Shown: one piece after another, positions 1 to 6,318 of the stretch
Layout of the letters: each line of letters starts with the position of its first letter
Numbering within the stretch: position 1 is the stretch's first letter
DNA from: an uncultured Parvibacter sp.
GTDB taxonomy: Bacteria > Actinomycetota > Coriobacteriia > Coriobacteriales > Eggerthellaceae
Assembly (NCBI GenBank): GCA_910587945.1
Contig: CAJUNI010000018.1
Coordinates: 1-14,276 of the forward strand
Direction: 5' to 3'
DNA: 14,276 bases
The notes under the pieces: generated by a model
What the model saw: the letters and a program-made list of their open reading frames with translations, nothing else
Told to the model about the DNA's origin: nothing
The model's database searches: none
Made by a program: the position numbers and the translations under genes

Positions 1-811
1 GCTTGCGGAACATTTCGATGCCGGTGCAAACGGTGTTCTGGGTCTCCTTGATGCCAACGATCTCCAGCGGGTCGTTTACATGAAGCACACCGCGCTCCAC
101 ACGGCCCGTAGCAACAGTGCCGCGGCCGGTGATGGTCATGGTGTCCTCAACAGCCATCAAGAACGGCTTGTCAACGTCACGATCCGGGGTGGGGATGTAA
201 GAGTCTACAGCCTCCATGAGCTCCCAGATCTTCTCCTGCCAAGCGGCGTCGCCTTCGAGCGCCTTCAGAGCAGAACCACGGATGATCGGGGTGTCATCGC
301 CGGGGAATTCGTAGCTGTCGAGCAGCTCGCGAACTTCCATCTCAACGAGCTCGATGAGCTCTTCGTCGTCAACCATGTCGCACTTGTTCAGGAAGACCAC
401 GATGTAAGGTACGCCTACCTGACGAGCGAGCAGGATGTGCTCACGAGTCTGGGCCATAGGGCCGTCGGTAGCAGCGATAACCAGGATAGCGCCGTCCATC
501 TGAGCAGCACCGGTGATCATGTTCTTGACGTAGTCGGCATGGCCGGGGCAGTCAACGTGAGCATAGTGACGGGTGTCAGTCTCGTACTCGATGTGGGCAA
601 TAGAAATGGTGATACCGCGCTCGCGCTCTTCGGGGGCTTTGTCGATCTGGTCGAAAGCAGTGAAGTCAGCGTGTGCGGTGCCGTGAGAGCCGTCGTTCTC
701 AGACAGGGTCTTGGAGATGGCGGCGGTGAGCGTCGTCTTGCCGTGGTCAACGTGACCAATGGTACCGATGTTAACATGCGGCTTGGAACGCTCGAACTTC
801 TCCTTAGCCAT
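1..811 (-). CDS. tuf: Elongation factor Tu, N-terminal part (runs off the left edge)
   Basis: This is the GTPase that delivers aminoacyl-tRNA to the ribosome. The first 270 residues are present and the C-terminal third lies beyond base 1. The G domain is complete. The P-loop GHVDHGKT is at residues 19-26, RGIT (G2) is near 65-68, DCPGH (G3) at 87-91, NKCD (G4) at 142-145 and SALKAL (G5) near 180-185. Domain 2 follows, ending at the window edge with the GIEMFRK stretch typical of EF-Tu. The ATG at 811 is preceded by a strong AAGGAGG ribosome site (819-826). The gene is the last visible member of a tRNA-Tyr, tRNA-Thr, tRNA-Met, tuf operon, an arrangement comparable to thrU-tyrU-glyT-thrT-tufB of E. 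coli. No closer promoter is obvious, so expression probably comes from the promoter at 1269-1297, through the hairpin at 863-883. Identity is certain. Confidence 0.98.
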   Translation of the reverse strand, partial: MAKEKFERSKPHVNIGTIGHVDHGKTTLTAAISKTLSENDGSHGTAHADFTAFDQIDKAPEERERGITISIAHIEYETDTRHYAHVDCPGHADYVKNMITGAAQMDGAILVIAATDGPMAQTREHILLARQVGVPYIVVFLNKCDMVDDEELIELVEMEVRELLDSYEFPGDDTPIIRGSALKALEGDAAWQEKIWELMEAVDSYIPTPDRDVDKPFLMAVEDTMTITGRGTVATGRVERGVLHVNDPLEIVGIKETQNTVCTGIEMFRK

Positions 812-818
812 GTTTCAT

Positions 819-826
819 CCTCCTTA
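819..826 (-). promoter_or_regulatory. Shine-Dalgarno site of tuf
   Basis: On the minus strand this reads TAAGGAGG, 7 bases before the tuf ATG. It is a near-perfect anti-16S match, as expected for a very highly translated gene. It fixes the start at 811. Confidence 0.85.
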
Positions 827-844
827 AAGGGATTCGCCTACGCG

Positions 845-883
845 AAAAACAAACAAAATAAACGCGCCCGAGATTCGGACGCG
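845..883 (-). terminator. Terminator-like hairpin between tRNA-Met and tuf (possible attenuator)
   Basis: On the minus strand CGCGTCCG (883-876) pairs with CGGGCGCG (870-863) around the 5-base loop AATCT. That gives eight base pairs, one of them G-U. A U-rich tract of 18 bases, broken by an A and two Gs, follows directly (862-845). This has the form of an intrinsic terminator, yet it lies inside an operon, upstream of tuf. A second small hairpin, TTCGC/GCGAA (846-833), follows before the ribosome site. It may partly terminate tRNA transcripts, act as an attenuator or mark a processing site. The structure is seen in sequence; the function is inferred. Confidence 0.6.
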
Positions 884-895
884 ATTTATCCAAAA

Positions 896-972
896 TGGTA
901 GCGGTGACTGGATTTGAACCAGTGACGCCACGGGTATGAACCGTGTGCTCTGACCAACTGAGCTACACCGCC
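896..972 (-). tRNA. tRNA-Met (anticodon CAT), elongator type
   Basis: This is a complete 77-base cloverleaf with encoded CCA. The acceptor is GGCGGTG/CACCGCT, the D-stem is GCTC/GAGC, the anticodon stem is CACGG/CCGTG around loop TTCATAC, and the T-stem is ACTGG/CCAGT. The three consecutive G-C pairs of an initiator anticodon stem are missing and D-stem pair 11-24 is C-G, so it reads as elongator Met. A tRNA-Ile with lysidine-modified CAT is less likely but cannot be excluded by eye. The first acceptor pair is G1-U72, a wobble. It is the last tRNA before tuf. Confidence 0.92.
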
Positions 973-979
973 ACGTTAT

Positions 980-1012
980 CTCTTCTTTGTCCTTTATATA
1001 AAGGCAGAAGAG
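980..1012 (-). repeat. Long inverted repeat in the tRNA-Thr/tRNA-Met spacer
   Basis: A perfect 14-base palindrome, CCTTTATATAAAGG (991-1004), is flanked by a second matched pair, CTCTTCT (980-986) and AGAAGAG (1006-1012). In RNA this would be a long hairpin with an asymmetric internal loop of 4 and 1 bases. It sits in the only long spacer between tRNA genes of the operon. It could be a double-stranded processing site for the tRNA precursor, or an operator or weak promoter. Confidence 0.6.
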
Positions 1013-1026
1013 CGAATACATAAAAA

Positions 1027-1102
1027 TGGAGCCTGCGACCGGACTTGAACCGGTGACCTCTTCGTTACCAACGAAGTGCTCTACCGACTGAGCTACACAG
1101 GC
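1027..1102 (-). tRNA. tRNA-Thr (anticodon GGT)
   Basis: This is a complete 76-base cloverleaf with encoded CCA. The acceptor is GCCTGTG/CGCAGGC, the anticodon stem is CTTCG/CGAAG around loop TTGGTAA (anticodon GGT, reading ACC and ACU), and the T-stem is ACCGG/CCGGT. The discriminator base is U. It is only 5 bases downstream of tRNA-Tyr, so the two must be cut from one precursor. Confidence 0.96.
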
Positions 1103-1107
1103 GAAAA

Positions 1108-1192
1108 TGGTGGGCGCACTAGGATTCGAACCTAGGTAGGCAAAGCCAACGGGTTTACAGCCCGTCCCCTTTAACCACTCGGGCACACGCCC
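1108..1192 (-). tRNA. tRNA-Tyr (anticodon GTA), long variable arm
   Basis: This is an 85-base class II tRNA with encoded CCA. The anticodon stem ACGGG/CCCGT encloses loop CTGTAAA (anticodon GTA). A long variable arm (GGCTTTGCC) follows, as expected of bacterial tRNA-Tyr. The T-stem is CTAGG/CCTAG and the acceptor GGGCGTG/TGCGCCC has two wobble pairs at its base. It is the first gene of the tRNA-tuf operon, about 70 bases downstream of the predicted transcription start. Confidence 0.96.
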
Positions 1193-1268
1193 ATTTTCGG
1201 CGCTGAATTCATGTGTACTTTTCAAGCTGCCGCCCAAAGGAACATAACTCGTTCGATTGAGCGAGAGA

Positions 1269-1297
1269 ATAATACGCTAGCACCCAATCGCTGTCAA
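1269..1297 (-). promoter_or_regulatory. Promoter of the tRNA-Tyr/Thr/Met-tuf operon
   Basis: On the minus strand the -35 box is a perfect TTGACA (1297-1292) and the -10 box is TATTAT (1274-1269, five of six consensus bases), with an ideal 17-base spacer. Transcription should start near 1262. A near-perfect inverted repeat, CTCGTTC/GAGCGAG (1248-1265), covers the start region. A perfect one, CACGCCC/GGGCGTG (1305-1320), lies just upstream of the -35 box. This is the strongest promoter match in the window, fitting a stable-RNA and tuf operon. Confidence 0.85.
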
Positions 1298-1304
1298 CAT
1301 CGAA

Positions 1305-1320
1305 CACGCCCCCGGGCGTG
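1305..1320. repeat. GC-rich inverted repeat upstream of the tRNA-tuf -35 box
   Basis: CACGCCC and GGGCGTG are separated by 2 bases, forming a 16-base palindrome 8 bases upstream of the -35 box. Its place and symmetry suit an activator or repressor site. No T-run follows on either strand, so a terminator is unlikely. The role is inferred from position only. Confidence 0.4.
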
Positions 1321-1861
1321 CCTTCACTAATCCTCCCCAATTTTTCATCCGACCATGGCTCAGAATCCACCGTTCACCACCCGCGCGCCACGCAAAACCA
1401 CAGGTCACTGAGCCCTTGGCAGGAAGACGTTCTTCAAACCACCCTCTGAGCTCTCTCGTTTTTCTTGCCGTCTAATCAAAAAATAACCAGCCCATTTTTC
1501 AAAATGAGCCACTTCCCCATCGGTAACGCGGCTACGAAAATCAAAATCCCTACATATATATGTATAGAACCCCCCAACGCAAAGAATCCGCCTCTTTTGA
1601 TTCTCCTTCTGCTCTACCCCGGTTGCCCAGATCCTCGGTTCTTTAAATACTCACTACTATTCGGGGCCAATCCTAAAGAATGGACGCTCTGCAGGTTTTC
1701 TTTAGCTTAAAGTATGCCCTTCGCGTACTTATTTCGCCGCTTCCTATCTGGAGTTATGGAACCTCGACGCAATCTAGGACAGGTTGCGAAAGACCATGGT
1801 AAGATACGGAGCAGTTTGCACGACATACGCCCCACGCTCAATCTAGGAGGACCCTGAACCG
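1321..1861. other. Gene-free region upstream of the NlpC/P60 gene
   Basis: I see no credible coding sequence in these 540 bases. The one open frame (1465-1710) starts with TTG, has no ribosome site and resembles nothing I recognise. What is visible: a 14-base perfect palindrome TACATATATATGTA (1551-1564); an 8-base-pair inverted repeat CTAAAGAA/TTCTTTAG (1673-1680, 1698-1705); a hairpin AAGTATGC/GCGTACTT (1710-1717, 1723-1730); and a 10-base direct repeat CAATCTAGGA (1770-1779, 1839-1848), the second copy overlapping the ribosome site of the next gene. A weak plus-strand promoter candidate is TTGCCC (1623-1628), 17 bases, AATACT (1646-1651). If it is real, the gene at 1862 has a structured leader of about 200 bases. 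Confidence 0.5.
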
Positions 1862-2965
1862 ATGAGTGAGCAATCATCTACGCTGAGCAGACGCACCTTC
1901 CTTGGTGGTTGCGCCGCCCTAGGCGCAGCAGCCATCGCCTTCTCCCCTACCACTGCCTTTGCAACGCCAACGGCAGCTGAGAAACAGGCAGAAGCCGATG
2001 AAGCTCTCAACAAGCTCAATGCCCTTCAAGAAAAACAGGGCATTGCTGAAGCCGATTATTTCACTGCTCTTGAGGAGCAAGAAGCAGCCCAGGCAAAAAT
2101 GGATGAGGCCCAAGGCCGCATCGATGAAGCCAATGAGCAAATTTCTGGGCTCCAAGATCAATTAGGCAACCGCGCACGCAATATGTATCGCACCGGCTCT
2201 GCCACTTTTATCGATCTGCTCCTCGGTGCTACTTCCTTCCAAGCTTTTACTTCCAACTGGGATCTTTTGAATAATATGAACCAGGACGATGCGGATATGG
2301 TCGCCGAAACCAAATCCTTAAAAGCAGAGGTTGAGGAACAAAAGGCTGAATACACCCGCCAAGAAGAAGTTGCTGCTCAGAAGGCCGAAGAGGCCGCTGT
2401 TATTAAAGCCGAAGCCGAACAGTTGGTAGACCAAGCTCAATCGGTCTATGACAACCTCAGTGCGGAAGCTGCCGAACTGTTAGAGCAAGAACGTATTGCT
2501 CGCGAAGAAGCTGAGCGTCGAGCCGCTGAAGAAGCGCTCGCCCGCCAACAGCGCGAAGCCGCTGCCCAAGCAAGCCGCCCCTCTTCCAGCGGTGGCTCCT
2601 CAAGCAGTAGCAGCTCGCCTAGCTACAACAACTCTAAGCCCCAAACAGTAACGGGTAATGTAGTAGTGGATCGCGCTTATTCTCAAATTGGTAAGCCTTA
2701 TAGCTGGGGTGCCGTAGGACCAAACTCCTTCGACTGCTCTGGCTTGGTAAGCTACTGCTTGACCGGACGCTATGCTCGTCTTGGTACCACCTATACGTTC
2801 CTCGGATGGGATCGCGTGTCTGATCCGCAACCCGGTGATGTGTGCACCAACGCTAATCACTGCGGTATCTACATCGGCGGCGGCCAAATGATCCATGCGC
2901 CTCATACCGGTGACTACGTAAAAGTGGGCCCCGTCCAGTCTTCTATGGTCTACGTGCGGTACTAA
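1862..2965 (+). CDS. Tat-exported coiled-coil NlpC/P60 cell-wall peptidase
   Basis: This is a 367-residue secreted peptidoglycan hydrolase, likely cutting within stem peptides during cell growth or division. The N-terminus carries a twin-arginine signal (SRRTFLGG, residues 9-16), then a hydrophobic Ala-rich stretch and a probable cut after AFA (34). Two long Glu/Ala/Gln-rich helices (about 37-102 and 142-235) flank a segment reading RARNMYRTG...IDLLLGATSFQAF (105-130), the layout of the PcsB/CwlO/RipA regulatory coiled coil. A Ser-rich linker (238-256) leads to the NlpC/P60 domain (about 265-367). Its catalytic Cys292 is in DCSGLV, His333 in HCGIYIG and His345 in MIHAP. Cys299, Cys328 and Cys334 lie around the active site and could form a disulfide. 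The ribosome site GGAGG (1846-1850) is 11 bases from the ATG. The gene is monocistronic and ends at a strong terminator. Confidence 0.9.
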   Translation: MSEQSSTLSRRTFLGGCAALGAAAIAFSPTTAFATPTAAEKQAEADEALNKLNALQEKQGIAEADYFTALEEQEAAQAKMDEAQGRIDEANEQISGLQDQLGNRARNMYRTGSATFIDLLLGATSFQAFTSNWDLLNNMNQDDADMVAETKSLKAEVEEQKAEYTRQEEVAAQKAEEAAVIKAEAEQLVDQAQSVYDNLSAEAAELLEQERIAREEAERRAAEEALARQQREAAAQASRPSSSGGSSSSSSSPSYNNSKPQTVTGNVVVDRAYSQIGKPYSWGAVGPNSFDCSGLVSYCLTGRYARLGTTYTFLGWDRVSDPQPGDVCTNANHCGIYIGGGQMIHAPHTGDYVKVGPVQSSMVYVRY

Positions 2966-2996
2966 TTTCTACCCGGTTTATCACCACAGCTAAAAC

Positions 2997-3028
2997 AAAT
3001 GCCCTCTCCGCAAGGAAAGGGCATTTTT
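2997..3028. terminator. Bidirectional intrinsic terminator (NlpC/P60 gene and fprA)
   Basis: AAATGCCCT (2997-3005) pairs perfectly with AGGGCATTT (3018-3026). Inside, a TCC/GGA stem closes a GCAA tetraloop. A T-run follows on the plus strand (3024-3028), ending the hydrolase gene. On the minus strand TTTGTTTT follows the same stem, so it can also stop fprA, which ends 58 bases away. Confidence 0.9.
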
Positions 3029-3083
3029 ATTGTTTGGATGCAGGGACACTCAAATCTGCGAGTTCCCACCTTCCTTTAGGCCA

Positions 3084-4286
3084 TTACTCCCCGTCAGAAG
3101 GCTCCGGAAGTTCATCGCGTACTAAGGCCACGACCGCATCATGGATAGCCTCAAGCCCTGCCGCATCTTCGGTCCACTGACGACGGAATGGCTCAAGCGG
3201 CAGGTTAAATCCTGCTGACTCCAAAGATGTCGCTACGTCATTAGGACCGGCTGGCGCCCATCCATAGGAACCAAAAGCGATACCAGTACGACCCTTCGGA
3301 GCTAATCCCTTCAGATAACAAAGGAACTCTGCCACCGTTGGCATCATAGTCATATTGAGTGTAGGAGATCCTACCGCCACATAGCGAGCTTGCAAGATGC
3401 TCGTCATTACGTCGGAAATGTGATTGTGCTTGAGGTCGTAATAGTCCACTGCCACATCGCACTCAGCTAGTGCTTCTGCAATGGTTTCAGCCATGGCTTC
3501 AGTGGTATGCCACATGGAATCAAAGACCACTACCGCATTATTGCGGGGCTCAAGAGAACTCCATTCGGTATAGAGCTCCAAGGCAAGGGCGGCGTTGCTT
3601 CGCCAGATAACCCCATGGGCCGGGGCGATCATAGCAATATCTAACCCACGTAATCCGCTCAGCGCCTTGCGAACTTGAGCGCTATAGCACATAACAATGT
3701 TGGCATAGTATTTCTTTGCTTGGTCAATGACTTCAGCCAAATCCACTTCGTCATCAAAGCGCTTAGACGTAGCCAGGTGCTGGCCAAAGGCGTCGTTAGA
3801 GAACAAAATGCGCTCTTCAGGACACCAGGTAACCATATTGTCGGGCCAGTGCACCATGGGAGTGGTGGTAAAGCATAAGGTGCGCGCACCCAGGGAAAGG
3901 GTGTCCCCAGATTTTACGGGATACAACGGGAGCTCATCGCCATAGAGCGCCTTCAAGATCGAAGCGCCTTGGGGCGAAGAGCAGACCACTTGCGCTTTAG
4001 GCGCCCGAGCCAACACCGCCGGCAATGACCCCGAGTGATCCGGCTCGCCGTGGTTGGCAATAAGATAATCAATGGTGCTCGGATCAATAATGGAAGCAAT
4101 GCGCTCCATCATTTGTTCTGAAAAAGGCGCTTTGCAGGTATCAATCAGGGCAATCTTCTCGTCCACCACCAGATAGGCGTTATAGGTAGTCCCTCGCTCG
4201 GTGGTATACCCATGAAAGTTTCGCTCATTCCAATCAATGGCGCCTACCCAATAGACACCCGGTGTAAGCTCTACCGCTTTAGCCAT
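3084..4286 (-). CDS. fprA: Flavodiiron protein (FprA family O2/NO reductase)
   Basis: This 400-residue cytoplasmic flavoprotein reduces O2 to water, or NO to N2O, protecting anaerobes from oxygen or nitric oxide. The N-terminal beta-lactamase-like half carries the whole diiron ligand set: His79, Glu81, Asp83 and His84 in HGEPDH, His146, Asp165 and His224. The C-terminal flavodoxin half shows the FMN phosphate loop DSMWHTTE (256-263) and GSPTLNMTM (306-314). No rubredoxin or flavin reductase domain is fused, so electrons must come from a separate partner. The frame stays open 25 codons further upstream to an ATG at 4361, but the start at 4286 is preferred. It gives the usual N-terminus (AVELTPGVYWVGAIDW) and the usual length of about 400, and has a ribosome site at 4297-4302. 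The gene is single, with a terminator on each side. It fits the strictly anaerobic picture given by nifJ. Confidence 0.95.
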   Translation of the reverse strand: MAKAVELTPGVYWVGAIDWNERNFHGYTTERGTTYNAYLVVDEKIALIDTCKAPFSEQMMERIASIIDPSTIDYLIANHGEPDHSGSLPAVLARAPKAQVVCSSPQGASILKALYGDELPLYPVKSGDTLSLGARTLCFTTTPMVHWPDNMVTWCPEERILFSNDAFGQHLATSKRFDDEVDLAEVIDQAKKYYANIVMCYSAQVRKALSGLRGLDIAMIAPAHGVIWRSNAALALELYTEWSSLEPRNNAVVVFDSMWHTTEAMAETIAEALAECDVAVDYYDLKHNHISDVMTSILQARYVAVGSPTLNMTMMPTVAEFLCYLKGLAPKGRTGIAFGSYGWAPAGPNDVATSLESAGFNLPLEPFRRQWTEDAAGLEAIHDAVVALVRDELPEPSDGE

Positions 4287-4296
4287 AGCAACTTGA

Positions 4297-4302
4297 TCCT
4301 TT
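4297..4302 (-). promoter_or_regulatory. Shine-Dalgarno site deciding the fprA start
   Basis: AAAGGA on the minus strand (within AGGAAAGGA) lies 10 bases before the ATG at 4286. It favours this start over the ATG at 4361. Confidence 0.6.
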
Positions 4303-4513
4303 CCTAGTACTTCTTCACCCTCATCGACTGAGCGAGTTCTAAACGTTGTGCCGATTCTCAATCCATCAACAGAACACCCATCACCTCAGCTGCTGGGGTT
4401 TTATTGCTTCGGTTTAGGCTACGGCATTCCGGCGCAAAAGAATGCGGGATCCCATCATCGTTACAAAATTAGCGACACTTCAGCTCATAGCCAGACCTTA
4501 GGTCCTTCATGAC

Positions 4514-4549
4514 AAAAAAGAGGAAGCCAATCACAGATGGCTTCCTCTT
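4514..4549 (-). terminator. Intrinsic terminator of putP
   Basis: AAGAGGAAGCCA (4518-4529) pairs perfectly over 12 bases with TGGCTTCCTCTT (4538-4549) around an 8-base loop. On the minus strand a T-run (4519-4514) follows directly. It lies 70 bases after the putP stop. The plus-strand side lacks a T-run beyond the stem, so it acts mainly on putP. Confidence 0.9.
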
Positions 4550-4618
4550 GCATCTATACGAAACATTATCAAGAAGGCACTCCGAAAAGGGCTCTCCTAG
4601 AACCTGCGGATTCCCCTG

Positions 4619-6181
4619 TTACACATCTAGCTCCATGTAGGTATCAAAGTCGTCGGTAACCTCTTTAGAAGGCTCTTTGGTGGCCAAAGAAACGACGATG
4701 ATCACAATCAAAGCCAGCACAAAACCGGGGAGCAATTCATAGACCGCAAACCAGCCACCTAAAGGCGCCACCAGGTTCTTCCACACCACTACCGTCAAGG
4801 CACCGGTGAGCATACCAGCAACGGCACCCGGCAAATTCGTACGGCGCCAGTACAAAGAAAGCAGCATGAGCGGACCAAAGGAAGCGCCAAAGCCTGCCCA
4901 GGCATAGGACACAATGTCAAAAATTGAGGAATTCTGATCCATAGCAAGGAAGATGCCAAGGAACAAAATGACCGTGAGTGTCACGCGCGCCACAATCATG
5001 ACCTGGGTATCGGTGGCATCGCGCTTGATGAGACCCTTGAAGATATTCGTTGCCACGGCGGAGCCCGAAATCAAAAGATAGCTTGATGAAGAGCTCATAG
5101 CGGCCGCAAAAATGCCTGAAACCACAAGACCGCAGAAGAAGGACGGCAAGAGCATCCGGGAAAGCACGATAAAGACCGATTCAGCAGCTGATTGGGTCAA
5201 GAACTCGGTAGGAATAACCACGCGCCCAATGAGGCCGATGCAAACCGCCGAAGAAAGGGAGACAACGAGCCAGATCATAGCGATGATCCGGGACTTCTTG
5301 ATCTCATCGGAATAACGAATGGACATAAAGCGAATCAGCACTTGAGGCATACCGAAGTAACCCAGGCCCCAGGCGAGACCACTCACAATGGTAATGAGGC
5401 CATAGGTACCCGCCGGGCCAAACATAGGCTCATTACCTTCAATGATTTGATTTCCCGCCTCATCAAGGATCGGGGTGGCAATCTCTGTTCCCGAGAGGAA
5501 TCCGGGAATGTTTTGCAGGAAGGTTACCGTATTATCCACACCACCAGCAGCGGTTACCGAACCCACAAAGACCGTAGCCAAGGCTAAGAACATCAAGGTT
5601 CCTTGGACCAGGTCGGTGGTACACACAGAAAGATAGCCACCCATAAAGGTATAGAGGAACACGATAATGGCACCGATTACCATCATCACTCCGTAGTCCC
5701 AACCAAACAGAGTGGCAAAAAGCTTACCTACGGTCACAAAGCAGGAAGCCGTATAAATGGTGAAGAAGAGCAGGATAATCACGGCCGCAATGGTCATCAG
5801 AATATGCTTGTGGTCGTGGAAACGATTGGAGAAAAAGTCCGGCACCGTAATGGCGTTATTAGCCTTCTCAGAGTATTTGCGAAGACGCTTGGCCACAAAC
5901 TTCCAGTTGAGATAGGTACCAATAGCCAAACCGATAGCCGTCCACATAGCATCGGAAGCGCCGGTGAAATAGGCGACACCCGGCAAACCCATTAAAAGCC
6001 AGCCCGACATGTCGGATGCTTCAGCAGAAAGCGCCGTAAGCCAAGGACCGAGCCCGCGGCCACCTAAGAAGTACTCTTCCGAAGAGGAATTCGAACGCTT
6101 GGCATAAACGAAGCCGATAATAACAACCACTGCAAAATAAAGCAGCATGGCAATTACGACTTGTACATCACTCTCAATCAT
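4619..6181 (-). CDS. putP: Sodium/proline symporter (SSS family, PutP type)
   Basis: This 520-residue inner-membrane transporter probably imports L-proline with sodium. It is hydrophobic throughout, with roughly 12-13 membrane segments. Hallmarks are FLGGRGLGPWLTALSAEASD (38-57) followed by MSGWLLMGLPG (58-68), where Asp57 matches the essential Asp55 of E. coli PutP, and WGLGYFGMPQVLIRFM (271-286). AAMSSSSSYLL (360-370) supplies the Ser/Thr pair of the sodium site (S363, S364). The loop at about 226-256 (PGFLSGTEIATPILDEAGNQ and on) is longer and more acidic than I expect. The C-terminus is short and acidic. The ATG at 6181 follows a GGGGAG ribosome site. It diverges from an aspartate aminotransferase and ends at a strong terminator. 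Family assignment is firm. Proline as substrate is the best guess; another amino acid or organic acid is possible. Confidence 0.9.
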   Translation of the reverse strand: MIESDVQVVIAMLLYFAVVVIIGFVYAKRSNSSSEEYFLGGRGLGPWLTALSAEASDMSGWLLMGLPGVAYFTGASDAMWTAIGLAIGTYLNWKFVAKRLRKYSEKANNAITVPDFFSNRFHDHKHILMTIAAVIILLFFTIYTASCFVTVGKLFATLFGWDYGVMMVIGAIIVFLYTFMGGYLSVCTTDLVQGTLMFLALATVFVGSVTAAGGVDNTVTFLQNIPGFLSGTEIATPILDEAGNQIIEGNEPMFGPAGTYGLITIVSGLAWGLGYFGMPQVLIRFMSIRYSDEIKKSRIIAMIWLVVSLSSAVCIGLIGRVVIPTEFLTQSAAESVFIVLSRMLLPSFFCGLVVSGIFAAAMSSSSSYLLISGSAVATNIFKGLIKRDATDTQVMIVARVTLTVILFLGIFLAMDQNSSIFDIVSYAWAGFGASFGPLMLLSLYWRRTNLPGAVAGMLTGALTVVVWKNLVAPLGGWFAVYELLPGFVLALIVIIVVSLATKEPSKEVTDDFDTYMELDV

Positions 6182-6318
6182 AATCTCCCCTATCGCTTGA
6201 CATCACCGCTGGGGTCAAGCTTTGCCTATAGTTGCATCGTTCGGGGATTATACTTTATTGGAGTAGAGTGACTTAAGGATAGCGGCGACTAACGCAGTGA
6301 ACGGCGAAAGGATCATCC
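6182..6318. promoter_or_regulatory. Divergent promoter region, putP / aspartate aminotransferase
   Basis: On the minus strand a perfect TATAAT (6252-6247) is a good -10 box for putP, with only a weak -35 (TTAAGT, 6276-6271, 18-base spacer). On the plus strand TTGCAT (6232-6237), 16 bases, TTTATT (6254-6259) is a weak candidate for the aminotransferase, so the two promoters would overlap. A 7-base inverted repeat with a 12-base spacer, GCTTGAC/GTCAAGC (6195-6201, 6214-6220), lies in the putP leader and may be an operator. The aminotransferase ribosome site is AAAGGA (6307-6312). Confidence 0.45.

Larger units (their letters stand above)
4287..4618. other. Intergenic region between fprA and putP
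   Basis: No gene is visible here. It contains the fprA leader, the putP terminator (4514-4549) and a weak plus-strand terminator-like hairpin, CCTCAG/CTGGGG with a 3-base loop (4384-4398) followed by TTTTATT. That hairpin points away from fprA and has no plus-strand gene ahead of it. I found no convincing -35/-10 pair for fprA. Confidence 0.5.

Noticed and set aside
80..901. Long plus-strand open frame of 273 codons
   Set aside because: It is the reverse-strand shadow of tuf, whose GTPase motifs are unmistakable on the minus strand.
824..1237. Minus-strand open frame of 137 codons
   Set aside because: It reads straight through the three tRNA genes; the fragments resemble the tRNA-derived false proteins often seen in annotations.
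1465..1710. Plus-strand open frame of 81 codons in the gene-free region
   Set aside because: TTG start, no ribosome site, no recognisable motif, and composition unlike the neighbouring genes.
1321..1861. Cyclic-di-AMP (ydaO-type) riboswitch before the NlpC/P60 gene
   Set aside because: These riboswitches often precede such hydrolases, but I could not find their conserved sequence blocks here.
1901..1912. Lipoprotein signal (LGGC) at residues 14-17 of the NlpC/P60 protein
   Set aside because: The cysteine comes right after the twin arginines and before the hydrophobic stretch, so it cannot be a lipobox; a later AFA cut fits better.
4287..4361. Upstream ATG start for fprA at 4361
   Set aside because: The extra 25 residues are charged and unlike the family N-terminus, while the start at 4286 has its own ribosome site and gives the usual length.
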